Assembly: GCA_009363875.1 (NCBI GenBank) | Contig: CM018688.1 | Coordinates: 63,899,001 to 63,963,000 of the forward strand | Source of the DNA: Mikania micrantha | Taxonomy: Eukaryota; Streptophyta; Magnoliopsida; Asterales; Asteraceae | Length of the DNA: 64,000 bases | Direction of reading: 5' to 3' | Shown here: piece after piece, positions 10,926 to 21,875 of the stretch | Layout: the number at the start of each line of letters is the position of its first letter | How positions within the stretch are numbered: the stretch's first letter is position 1 | Position numbers and translations under genes: made by a program | The notes under the pieces: model-generated | Told to the model about the DNA's origin: nothing | What the model saw: the letters and a program-made list of their open reading frames with translations, nothing else | The model's database searches: none

Positions 10926-11207
10926 ACTTTCTCTCTCTAAGGAGAATCACCCTTCAAACGATCATAACTCACTCGTTCCTTGGCGAAATCGAACGTTCTT
11001 GGTGTCCACACGAAGCTACAAACGTCCTCTACAAGGGAGTACAACTGATCTGGGGTTTTACCTGGCCAAAATCGAGATATGATCGAGAGAAACCCACGAA
11101 AAACTAGGGTTTTCCAAGCTTTTGTTCTACCCACACACTTGCACCATGTAGAACCCTTATACACACTCACATTACACATCTGGAGCTGAACGTCGCACCA
11201 CAACACC

Positions 11208-11660
11208 ATGGAAACAGCCGACCGAAGGTTCGAGGGTGAGGACAAGGGGGAAACATACAGGGTTCGTGGGCTGTGCTATCGGCCGAACCTTTTTAGGCTG
11301 AATATACAGGTGACCGAACCTCAAAACCCAACGAACCTTCATGGCTGTGGGCGAACCTCCATGCTAGACGAACCCTACTATACACCACCAAACCTTTGTC
11401 TTGCATCATTAGCCAAACCAATAGCTACAACCGAACCATTTGCAGGAGCCGAACCTTGGGGATAGCTGAACCTCCCTTTGTACGAACCTGTCACCCACCT
11501 AACCTGCATCATCACCGAACCTACTGAGGAACAACGAACCTACTGCCATTCACCGAACTCCCTTCAAGCGAACCTAGGATTAATGTGTAGGCGAGCATGA
11601 TTTGGCCGAATAACTAACCGGTGGTGAACCTAAGACCATAAACCCAAAAGGTTCGCTGGA
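11208..11660 (+). repeat. CGAACC motif array (family A LTR)
   Basis: About eleven exact CGAACC copies plus near variants (TGAACC, CAAACC) lie on one strand at irregular spacing of roughly 10-40 bp. The array closes with an opposite-strand copy, AGGTTCGCTGG, near 11648. It is followed at 11700-11960 by many GGCCCA/AGCCCA motifs. It is not coding: the one open frame through it (11208-11465) owes its sequence to the repeats. Confidence 0.75.
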
Positions 11661-12939
11661 CATGATACTCGTCTTCTTGTTGATCATTTTAAGTCCAAAC
11701 AGCAAGGCCCAAGCAATGCCCAGCCAATCATATAGTATTCGGCCCAGTAGGCTGTCTAGGCCCAGATAATTCATTCGGCCCATTCTATTAAATCAGCCCA
11801 TAGTTATTTGATCCAACCCAAGACTAAATCAATTAGCCCAACCTTGACATTTGGCCCACATAACTTATAAGGCCCAACATGCTCTTCGGACCAATTAGAA
11901 TGCGGCCCACAACATACCTAAACGACCCATAAGACTTAATCGGCCTACCTTTAATTGGCCACGTGGATTCGATTACAATAACCACAAGAAATGAAAGGGT
12001 AGGGGGTAACGAGCCTAGACTTCTAAACGTACTACCAGGGTAGTAACAATTTGACTAGATACATTATGCGAAAACTTAACACTTTAATCTTTGAGGTTTT
12101 AGTTAAGGGCTTATGAAGGATAATGCAAATGAGACTATAATAACATATAGCTATGCTACAAGATGTTACGGTTTACTAACCCGTTATCTAAAAGCTAAGT
12201 TCTTATACTTAGAACCTCTAATAGGGGAACATTGAATCAAGTAGGACAGGAAATCAATAACAAGATATGATAACATTAAGCTCATGGGGTTAAGTGAACT
12301 AAAGACAATAACAAGTGAACATGGCCGAATACTGACCGAGACTCACAAGTGTTAGCCAACTCTAGGGCTAACACATATACATACACATACATATACACAA
12401 AGCACTACAACTTATACACATAGATTCTAAACAACGCGAAATCAATACAGGATCGTGAAAACAACCGCAATTACAACAACGAGCGCGCACATTCTTGTTT
12501 ATACGAAGTCAACCACTTCAAACACAAGGTGAGTTCATTTGTCCCTTTCAAACTTATTTGTTTTACTTCGGGACTGAGAAGCATGTTATACATTTTAAAC
12601 AATTATTGAAATGTTTATTAAATGCTTTCACACTTATTTAGAATGCTTATACGAATGCTTAAACTCGTAACGCTTGTTTTGGAAACTAAAGACTAAGACT
12701 ACTGTGTAAATAGCTAATGCTATTTACACTATATTTATTTACATTATACTTAAACACTATGCTCAAACTAGATACTAAGGTTAATGCTACAAACTCTATG
12801 CTTAGACTATATGCTAGAACTAAACCGACGATTTAGTGCTAATGCTATTTACACTATACTTAATTGCTTAAAACTTTTGAAACATTTAAATGCAAATGAA
12901 AACGGATGCTACAACTAGAAATGCTTATGAAAACTATGC

Positions 12940-13105
12940 CTATGTAACTTGATATACTTGGAATACTTGAAACACTTGAATGCTTGATATACTTGGGATA
13001 CTTGAAACACGTGAATACTTGATATGATTGGAATACTTGAAACACGTGAATACTTGTTATGCTTGGAATACTTGAACACTTGAATGCTTGATACACTTGG
13101 ATGCT
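12940..13105 (+). repeat. Short tandem repeats of CTTG-rich units
   Basis: About four degenerate copies of a roughly 40-bp unit built from GAATACTTGAAACAC and GATATACTTGG. They lie just before the hairpin repeats at 13108. The frames read here on the minus strand (Ser/Tyr/Phe-rich) are by-products of the repeat. Confidence 0.75.
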
Positions 13106-13107
13106 CA

Positions 13108-13365
13108 GACAACAGACTGATTGACCGCCGCGTGTTGACCTGTGTGTCAACCCCTACTAGTCATCAGTAAATCTATGTGGATGCTATAAACTTGTATGCT
13201 TAAGCTCTCAGACATCGTAAGACAGACTGATTGGCCATCACGCCTTGACATTTGTCAAGCCCTACTAGTCATCAGTGTTCTTCGTTGTCAGGACCTAGTA
13301 AGACAGACTGAATGGCCATCACGTGTTGAACAGTGGAGTCAACCCCTACTAGTCATTCAGTGTTC
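13108..13365 (+). repeat. Three tandem hairpin units with compensating stem changes
   Basis: Three copies, spaced about 80-110 bp apart, each contain ACTGA..., an inner inverted repeat, CCCTACTAGTC and a closing ...TCAGT. Spans are 13116-13168, 13226-13276 and 13307-13361. The inner stem is GTTGAC/GTCAAC in copy 1 and CTTGAC/GTCAAG in copy 2. The outer stem is ACTGAT/ATCAGT in copies 1-2 and ACTGAAT/ATTCAGT in copy 3. Both kinds of change preserve pairing. Confidence 0.75.
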
Positions 13366-13439
13366 TTCTATGTCCATTTATTTTGATGTTATTGGGGTTC
13401 AATACAATTAATTGTCCTCGATAGTGAATTCAAAAATAC

Positions 13440-14085
13440 TCATAGAACATTCAAATGCTGAGTTGTTGGGAGGTGAAACGCTTAATTATCATTGACAACA
13501 ATATGTTAAGCAGCTCGGTATGTGGTGGGACGGTGGCTGGGGCTTGTCCCCTACATATGCCCTATATATAAGCATACTTGGTTGGATAGCATATGTGGTT
13601 GTTAGTGAGGTTAAGGTTGTCATTTCGGGAAAATCAAGGTAAACATATTCAGAATAATCGAACGTTAAAGATCAATAGTGTGGAATGAAATGCTTAATTA
13701 TCATTAACAACAATATGTTAAGTAGCCCGGTATGTGGTGGGACGGTGGCTGGGGCTTGTCCCCTACATATGCCATATATATAAGAATACTCGGTTGGTTA
13801 GCATAGGTGGTCGTTGATGAGGTTAAGGTTGTCATTCAAGGAATCAAGGTAAACATTTACAGGGTAATCGAATTCTAAGAATCAATTGTTATGAAATCAA
13901 AGATGCAGGATGAAACACTTAATTATCATCAGGAACAATATATCATGTGGTTTGGTATGTGGTGGGACGGTGGCTGGGCGGACGGTAAGTTCGACCCTAC
14001 ATATGCCCTATATATAAGCATACTGAAACATATGGTATAGGTGGTTAATGGTGAGGTTAAGGTTGTCATTCAAGTGATTTTTCAA
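13440..14085 (+). repeat. Three tandem TATA cassettes
   Basis: Three imperfect units of roughly 215-230 bp each carry GTGGTGGGACGGTGG, then CATATGCC(C)TATATATAAG. Cores are at 13522-13576, 13734-13790 and 13959-14020. Each is followed by GAGGTTAAGGTTGTCATT. The same cassette occurs in the leader of the element at 42631 (46281, 46511, 47151) and in the LTR tail at 55902. A TATATATAA core looks like a TATA box, but promoter activity is inference. Confidence 0.75.
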
Positions 14086-14524
14086 ACTATTTTTACATAA
14101 AACTACATGAACTCACCAACCATTGTGTTGAATTTGTTTTCTTACATGTTTTCTCAGGTGATGCACAGGTTTAAGCTAAGACCAGGATTGCATGCTAGGA
14201 TACTCAGATAGAGGACCTAGTAGACTTTTGGAAAACACACCTTTTGATATCGATACGAATCACTTTTGATATCTTGTACAGATACAAGATAGATACATTT
14301 GATTCTTTTGATAGGTTTACTTAGTTAAATTACTGAACATTGATAATTGTAATTTAACTTTGTAATCCTAGTTAAATGTTTTATTGTGCTTTAATTATTC
14401 TTAACATTGATGCTATGTAAACAATCTGATCATCACGATTATCACTCACGATATCGCGCCCCGAGAACCTTCTGCCCGACGGGGTCTCCGATCCAACCCC
14501 GCCAGCTCGGGGTGTGACACATAC

Positions 14525-15400
14525 TTTCCAAAAATAGAAACTTTCTAAATATAAAAAGTTTCCTAAAAAAGGAAACTTTCCTAAAATGGAAACTTTTACG
14601 ATTTCATAACATGAGTTATGTGAAAGCGTTATGATTAGAGTCTTAGGATGCATGTTGATGTCTTACATGCATTTAAGGCACATAAACAAACTAAACACTC
14701 CAAACACGTCACCAACGATTCGTCGAGTCAACACACACTCGTTGAGCACACCGACACTTGAAGTTGTATGGGATACAAAACGCCACAGACTACATACTCA
14801 CAACCTATATGATTATAGGTGCTTACTAGCATGTGCTAGCACTCACAGTCGCAAACACACTTAAACTGGAACTACTTTACCAGGTGAGTTCACGGCCCTT
14901 TTTTATCTTTTCTACCTTTGGGGGAGAAAACATTGAATGATAAACTATTTTTGAAAAACTTATTTTGATTAAATATGGACATGCTTTATCACTATATAAA
15001 TATGTGTGGCACACATCACAACTCAAAGTTCTCACAAACACGCCTCAGACCGTTAGTAGCGCGAAGCACCTAGCGTGGTAATCTTGAATAATACTAACTA
15101 AGGCACGCGCACGAGGAATCTAGGATGCTAGGATGGAGTCTATGCATCTACTTTAGTGTCTTAGGCTATTGAACATTTATTATCATATTGTTACGTTATG
15201 TATTGCTCAACAACTTAAACCGCTTCCGCAAACTACTACTTTGTATTATTTTAAAAACCGTTTAACTTAGTTTCCGTAACTTTTGAATTCAATACTATTT
15301 GGATAACCTTTACATAACTTCCGCAACTTTGATTTTATAAAAATGTTTTATCCAAGTTTATTGGATGTACGTATGTAACCAGACATGTAGGTCTCGCAAC
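14525..15400 (+). repeat. Right part of the split Tekay-like LTR
   Basis: The AT-rich LTR sequence resumes after the CATAC duplication. It has ACCAGGTGAGTTCACGGCCC at about 14878, as in the other LTRs of this window, then a GCGCGAAGCACCTAGCGTGGTA segment like 39410-39425. The LTR end is missing: near 15400 the sequence passes into a decayed pol C-terminus, so a deletion has removed the LTR end, leader, gag and most of pol. No coding frame is supported within it. Confidence 0.55.
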
Positions 15401-15422
15401 TGTGTGACTGGAGACTACGATC

Positions 15423-15806
15423 TTGCAGAGTACCGATGACCGGTGCTCACCGTCGCGCCCTTCGGAAAGGCCGGGAAGGCCGGGGAGCGACATGAACCTA
15501 CCGAACGAGCTAAGTAGTGTGCACAACGTATTCCATGTGTCCAACCTCAAGAAGTTCTTATCCAAGGAAATGCTTACGATTCCTCTTGAAGAAATCCAGA
15601 TAGACGAACAGTTGCACTACGTTGAGGAACCGGTTGAGATTATGGACCGGGAAATCAAGAAACTCAAGCTTAGCCGCATACCGATTGTGAAAGTGCGATG
15701 GAATTCATGACACGGATCGGAATTCACGTTGGAACGTGAAGACCAGATGAAGAAGATGTATCCACACATGTTCGCTAACCCGACAAACACTAACAATGCA
15801 AGCTGA
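15423..15806 (+). pseudogene. Ty3/gypsy pol C-terminus with chromodomain-like end
   Basis: The frame reads LPNELSSVHNVFHVSNLKKF, then VEEPVEIMDREIKKLKLSRI, which matches the end of the intact gag-pol at 51740-51960. This is the region after integrase in Tekay-like chromoviruses, ending in a chromodomain-type fold. An in-frame TGA at 15708-15710 interrupts it, and the same frame continues to a second TGA at 15804-15806. Upstream of about 15480 the sequence is scrambled by small deletions. It is followed by a GAATTTCGGGACGAAATTC block and the purine tract CAGGGGGATGA, directly before the LTR at 15842. Confidence 0.85.
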
Positions 15807-16194
15807 ATTTCGGGACGAAATTCTTTCTAACAGGGGGATGATGTGACACCCTGTAATTTCCATGTCAGCTTTTAATTTAATTAAATATTTATTTAATTGA
15901 TTTAATAATAAGTGGCACTAGAATTAGTTTAGTTTAGTGTGACACGTGGCACGATAGTACAAACATAGTCGCAAACACGATAATTCGGCGAATTATCGAA
16001 AAACGCAAGCACATGTCAAATAATTCACGAACGTTGGTGAACGTCGAACGAAACAAACAAATTAAACACAAAATAGTTCACATATGATCAAATGTCGAAT
16101 AAATTAAGCCCAGACAACAATAAACAATGAGTTATGACGAAAAACGAACACAAAGGAACTTAAACAACAAAATTGGCCAATTGGGCTCATTCGG

Positions 16195-16380
16195 CCAGCC
16201 AGGCGGTACGCCAAGGACCAAGGCTTGGGCAGGAAAAATTTGAATTCTACGAAACACCAGACGGTACACCACAACGCTTCATCTACCCGAGGCGGTGCGC
16301 GCGAGGCGATGGGAAGATATCGGATTAAAATAATCCAGGCGGTACGCCTAGACTCATAGAGGCTAGCTAGGCGGTACGCT
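16195..16380 (+). repeat. GGCGGTACGC motif repeats in family B LTR
   Basis: Five copies of AGGCGGTACGC or close variants (AGACGGTACAC, AGGCGGTGCGC) occur within 185 bp, at about 16200, 16260, 16290, 16339 and 16370. They occupy a GC-rich island in an otherwise AT-rich LTR. Confidence 0.7.
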
Positions 16381-17646
16381 TGGGAGTCGCAGATTGCAAA
16401 ACTTGTATAAACCTCAACCCAGCTCAGTATAATCATTTCTATCCTACTTTCTCGACTGAAACACTCCAACTTCGAGCCATACACTCTGTTTCTTCGTCCT
16501 TTCCATCAGCCACTCCATTAGTGGCACCTTGAAGCCACTAGGAGGTCCATTGAAGCTAGGAAGGAAGAAGGAAGCTTGGAAAATCCATCCACCATCACCA
16601 ACAATCTTGTCTCTACTAGAGATCACCATCCAGAGGTTTCCAGAAGCTGTGGAGCTGCTATCTCAGTGTTCTTGAACCTCCTAAGGTAGATCTACTAGTT
16701 GCACATATAACATATGAACACACACATGCAAGTCATAAGACTCACATGCAAACACTTCGACAACACATGCACGAATTTCTACTTAAACAAACCTGTGTTT
16801 GATCATCTTGATGATTCATTTGATGATCTAGAATGATCTATTGTTAGTTTTATGCAATATTTGGTGCTAGGAGTGATTATCACCAAAAATAGTAAATTTC
16901 ATTAACATGCATGTGCAATACATGGTGATTTGGTTGATTTTGAATATGAATATGTGTTTATTATGATATGGGGGATATTTGTATTGAGCATCATGAGTTA
17001 AAATGGTCATTCCATGATATTTGAGCATAGTTACTAAATATAGTAACTTTTATTATGCAAATCATGCTAGAAGATGAAATAGAACTTTGCAGGTGACTTT
17101 AAATGATAGTTTGTGACTAATATTGATAATGTTAACTACAGAAATGGTTAGATTGGTCCATATGTTGATTATTTGGGATAGTTACTAAAAATAGTAGTTT
17201 TAATAGCAAGATTCATGCATGCATATTGATTTTGATGTTGTTTGAGTGTTATTAAGGATAATAATGATCATACGAACATGTTGTGTAGATGATTGTAATT
17301 TACAATGATATTATACGCAAACTTCTATCTATGGAAACTTTAATTAGGGATTTCACAAAATAGAGTTATTGAATTAGTTTTCCAAAGTGGTAAATGACTT
17401 GATATGCATTGTTATGATATTATGTGATGTTATTGTATAATTTTTGTAGCTAAATTTAACAAATATAGAAATTTTCTATTTTAGGAAACTTTAAATTACT
17501 AAAAACGGACTTATGTGTTTATTTGAAAAAATGTAACAATGTGCTAAGTGTTAACAAACACACGGTTCACCAATGGGTCCTTGAATTGACATGGTCAAAC
17601 ACGGTCATACACGGTCAAACATGATCGAACATGGACAAACATAACA

Positions 17647-20418
17647 TGTAAGCCCCGAAATCCACCCACGTTTGACACGTGTTTTAAAACAACAACTGAG
17701 TTTAGGTCCCAGATTTTTAAAAATAAAACATTCATTTTATCATACCAAATAACCCAATATTTCACCAAAACATATACACTTAGGTTAATTCTTCATTTGA
17801 AAACCCATTTACAACATTAACCACAATATACAAAAGTTATTGCGTTTCAATCAAAACATGTTCGATCTGATCCTACATGAGATACCCGATCACGTGCGCC
17901 ATCACCCTTTACGTTCACCTACAAAACACCACATTAAAATCACCATTAGTTCGTTAGAACTAAGTAAGAACACCTATGTATGCTTTTGGGTTCATAACGG
18001 AAGGTATATAGCTCCTAAAATGCGAGAAAACAACCAAAACGGACAAAACTGGACTTCCCCAGCCGTAGCCTTACGGCCTGGCCGTAGGCTAAGCCTCCTT
18101 AACAGAACCCTTCTGCTGTAGGCCTATTCCCAAGGCGTAGGCTTATGGCCCCTGCAGCAGCAGTTTTTTTCAGTTTTTCGCGTTTACACCCCCGTGACCA
18201 CCCCGAATCGTTTTAACCCTTCTGTTACCTCCAAATGCATCCCATAACATCTTAGGGACATAAAAACCAAGTTCCAAACATAATATGTTGATTTCATTAA
18301 GAATTAACACCGAATAATTTGTTAAACGGGTCATTACATCTAAACCCATAACAACACCAAATTTCACCCAAACCAAATGGAACTTCCCTTCCACCCAATG
18401 ATTTCCATTTGTCACAATAAAACAACAATTTCAACACATGAAATTCATATCCATAAACACCTTAAAACAAAATTAAAGTGTTAGAACATAACAAAAAAAT
18501 CACCAAATAAAAGTCAAATAATTCACCACTCCTTTGAGACTTCCTTTTTCACCAAGGATTCTCAAAGTAGGTAATCATACCACTTGTGATTGACCTAAAC
18601 TCTATAAATTCACCAAGGGAAGATCTCACCACTTGTGATTCATCCCAATTCACATTTACACCTCATGTGAATTGTTTGACTAATTTCTGTCAAACTTCAA
18701 ATAAGAAGTTCACACACCTTGTGAATCATTCTTATTTCACCACACCCCTTATAAACATAAGAAAATCACAATAACTAAGCAATTTAAACACATATTGCAT
18801 GTTATTGTCAACACCAAGTAACTTAACACCAATTAATTTCACCTTCACACCTCTTATGTATCATTTGACCAATTTCAGTCAAATTTCAAATATGAAGTTC
18901 ACACCTCTTGTGAATCATTCATACTTTTACACACCACTTGTAAACATACAAATTTTACAATAACTAACCAAATGTAACACATATTGCATATTACTGTCAA
19001 ACACCAATCATACAAACACCAATTCACCCAATTTACATATTCACACATCTTGTGAATTGTTTGACCAATTATGGTCAACTTCAATAAGAAGTTCACACCT
19101 CTTGTGAATCATTCTTATTATGCCGCATCAAAAGTAAACATTCTACATTACAATAACTAAGCAAATATAACACATATTGCATGTTATTGTCAAACAACAA
19201 TTGTACAAACACCAATTCACCAAATTAAACATTCCGTGTATATTCCACATACATCTACATACATATATACATATATGTACTTAACACCATTTAACAACAT
19301 CAAGTATAATAGGTGGGTGACTTACCTCGCCCCAACAAGTTATCCACAACAATGTCCTTTCCGGGTCGTTTAGTTCCACTACCTCCACTATAGTTTCCTA
19401 TTATCACAACTAATAGGTTATAATACATGGTTTGACTATAATTAGTCAAATTACACCATTTTTACCATTTTCAATCCAATTTATTTCCATTTGATCCATT
19501 ATCACCCAAACTCACAATTTATCATCTATGAAACATATTTCACCTCACAAATAAACTTAAAACTCATTTTTAACTTAAAACTCTCAATCGGTCATTTTAT
19601 CAAACACCTTATGTGCACCCAATTAACCACCTATGATCATTGATCCATAAAACCTCAATCAAACTCCATTATTTTTTTAACAAGATGAATAAGTTCATCA
19701 TATTCATAAACAAACTCCATTGTAAAATCATCAAACTCAACATTTAAACACCAAGTTTAACCACCAATTTCATATACCCCATGAACACCATAACCCTCAT
19801 TTATCATATCACATCTACATGCAAGATAATGATCAAAATGTTGTTCCTAGATGATTACCACTATGAATAACAACATTTAACACCCTCCAAACACCCAAAT
19901 TTCGTATTTCATCATACCCCGCTCATACCCCATATGAGACCCACGAAAATTACACCCAAAACACCCAAAATTTCATACCTTGTTGTTCTATGTTGCTAGT
20001 AGAACTCAAATCCTTGATTGCATTAATGATCAAGCCAAAACTCAAGCATCAATTGACAAATTTCCAGAAAATTTGAAGTCTTCTTGGTCTTTCCCTCTCT
20101 AGTCGTCGACACCCACAAGGAAAGGGTCTTATGACCAAATTTTGACCACCCTTTTCCTATAAAACCCCCTTTTAATTAAACTTTTAGCTAATTACAATTG
20201 TAGCCCTCCAACTACTAGTTAAATCTAACTAGTTATTACTAACTAAGTTAAGTTAGTTAGCACCCACCATAATTTCAAAAGGATGAAATATAATTAAAAC
20301 ACCCATCAAATAATATTTAAAATAATTAAATCTTATAAAACACCCAATAATTAAAATAAACATAATTATACACCAATTATGTTCGTTTTATAATATTTCC
20401 CATAAATGGGTCGTTACA
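17647..20418 (-). mobile_element. Solo LTR, Tekay-like family D (TSD TAACA)
   Basis: On the minus strand it starts TGTAACGACCC and ends GGGGCTTACA. TAACA flanks it at 17642-17646 and 20419-20423, giving a complete 2772-bp solo LTR inserted in reverse within the family B LTR. TGTAACGACCC is a start I know from chromovirus LTRs in daisy-family plants. It holds three tandem hairpin repeats (18640-19210) and a cluster of CCGTAGGCT/AGCCTTACGG-type motifs at 18058-18150. No coding frame is supported. Confidence 0.9.
18640..19210 (-). repeat. Three tandem hairpin repeats of about 190 bp (family D LTR)
   Basis: Each unit has a TGAC...GTCA inverted repeat, then a nested hairpin: AATAAGAA, TTCACA, TGTGAA, TTCTTATT at 18700-18736 and again at 19083-19119. 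The middle copy (18889-18925) reads AATATGAA and TTCATACT, so the central A/T pair is swapped while pairing is kept (one mismatch nearby). Units then share an ATTGCATGTTATTGTCA-type segment. Confidence 0.7.
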
Positions 20419-21434
20419 TAACAACCTTGGGTTTTCGAGCTCGAACACGAACACGAACTTACGTACACAATGTGATATAGGTAACCAGTGACCGATTAGT
20501 CTGAAGACTAGGAGCTTACTCATATAAATACTCATGTGAGTTTGCGGCCCCTTTCAAACTATTTTACATGCTTTCGAACTTGGGGAAGAATACATTTGTT
20601 GAGTCAAACTTTACTTGTACGAACATTTGTGTATGCTGGTTTATTAGAACAAACATTAAGTGTTGTATCGTAACAAAGTCCTCGCACAGTCTTGCCGTTA
20701 ATGCGTATACAACGAGGTGAGTTTAGATAATACTATTGGGTGTGACGAACCCCACACGAAGCCAACTATGACTGGATGTCAGGACGCGTGTAATCCCAAC
20801 CCATTGCCATTGCCATCACGATAGACATGGTGGAGGCTAGTGCAAACAAGTCTAGTTCGGTAGAGACGCAACTGACACTTGGAGCCTAGGGCTCAGACAA
20901 ACATAAATAAATAGCATGACACATGACAAACATTTCTTTTGCTTATGATTATTGCTTATCAAAACCCGTGAACTCACCAACCTATGTGTCGACACTTTTC
21001 TTAACATGTATTCTCAGGTAACTAGGTAGCTTGCACACGGAAAAGGAATGCACCTATTGAAAAAAGCACAGGGCTTGCATCCATTCATACCGTGTCATTT
21101 TGAAACAAACAATATTTATTTCATTGTGTCTTTACAAAACAATGTAGTGTATGTCATTTTTACTTTCCGCTGCATTCGAACAACTTTATTTTCCGCTGCC
21201 TAAACTACTTTTATATTTCCGCTGCTTTAGATAAATACTATTCCGCTGCATTATTATAAACAACTTGATTTCTGTTAATGAAATGGTGTATTTTCAAACA
21301 CATATAGAGTCGTTCTATATGACTAAGAGCTATGATTATGGCTACGTCACATCCAGCGGTCTGACATCTCAAGTGGGAATTTGAGGGTGTGACAGGTAAC
21401 CAACCGCATACCACCACATCTGAAGGAAGTTTGC

Positions 21435-21875
21435 TGTTGGGATGTGTTTAAAGTTTTGATGTTTCATTAATCAATTAGGTTCTCAAAATCAGACAAGGAT
21501 ACAAGGGTTATCTCGAGAATGAAAGACGTCATTCTCGAGTTGGTCTAGCTTAGTGGGTTTTGGGCTTTGGCCTTGTAATTGGTAGTATAAGTATTTGGTT
21601 TTCTAGTCAGATTAGGGTTGTTCACTTGTTCATAATTTTCTATATTTCTTATTCCTTAGGGTTGAACAACATTGTACCAGTCAATTCTTAGAAACCGAGT
21701 GCAAGTAAACGCAAGCAATCGTATTTAAACCGAGTGCAAGTAAACGCAAGCAATCGTATTTATTTTCATCTTTTTCTTGATTGTTATTGTTCTTGCACGC
21801 ATGTGATACCATTCCGAACTCTCACTTGTGATTGATAAATTGATATCAATTTTAGATCCTGTAGCGGGACTAACA
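21435..21875 (+). repeat. Short Ty1/copia 5' LTR
   Basis: It starts TGTTGGGATG and ends GGGACTAACA, directly followed by ATTGGTATCATAGCATCAGAACC, a diverged copia primer-binding site for initiator methionine tRNA. Length is 441 bp. A perfect 35-bp tandem duplication lies at 21692-21761. The 40 bp between the family B LTR and this one (21395-21434) hold nothing I recognise. Confidence 0.75.

Larger units (their letters stand above)
10061..14519 (+). mobile_element. Solo LTR, Tekay-like family A (TSD CATAC)
   Basis: The unit starts TGTAATATATG and ends CTCGGGGTGTGACA. CATAC flanks it on both sides (10056-10060 and 14520-14524), so it is a complete 4459-bp solo LTR. It contains no gag or pol. 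Inside are a GTGACGAT palindrome, a TATTTAAA promoter followed by a CT-rich tract, a CGAACC motif array, several tandem repeats and splice-site-like blocks. Its tail (14100-14519) is clearly homologous to 56100-56513 and its head to 41300-41560, which defines the family. Solo LTRs arise by recombination between the two LTRs of a full element. Confidence 0.9.
15842..21394 (+). repeat. 3' LTR of a Tekay-like element (family B), split by a solo LTR
   Basis: It begins TGTGACACCC straight after a polypurine tract and ends GAGGGTGTGACA at 21394. Removing the nested insertion (17647-20418 plus one TAACA) leaves about 2776 bp. It contains GGCGGTACGC-type motif repeats (16195-16380), a donor-like GGTAGATCTACTAGT block at 16685-16699 shared with the LTR at 42631, a donor-like GTGAGTTT at 20536 and an acceptor-like TTCTCAG ending at 21017. 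The base after the end begins GGTAA, which would be the target duplication, but the matching 5' flank is not identifiable. Confidence 0.85.

Noticed and set aside
11208..11465. Protein encoded through the CGAACC array, and similar frames at 41956-42573, 43849-44052 and 53251-53484
   Set aside because: The frames arise from the repeated motif. Sequence between motifs is not conserved as protein, and both strands are open in places.
11208..11660. CGAACC motifs as pol III B boxes
   Set aside because: The GGTTCG core lacks the following ANTCC/AACCC part at nearly every copy and no A boxes accompany them.
12860..13150. Minus-strand Ser/Phe-rich open frames
   Set aside because: They result from the CTTG-rich tandem repeats at 12940-13105.
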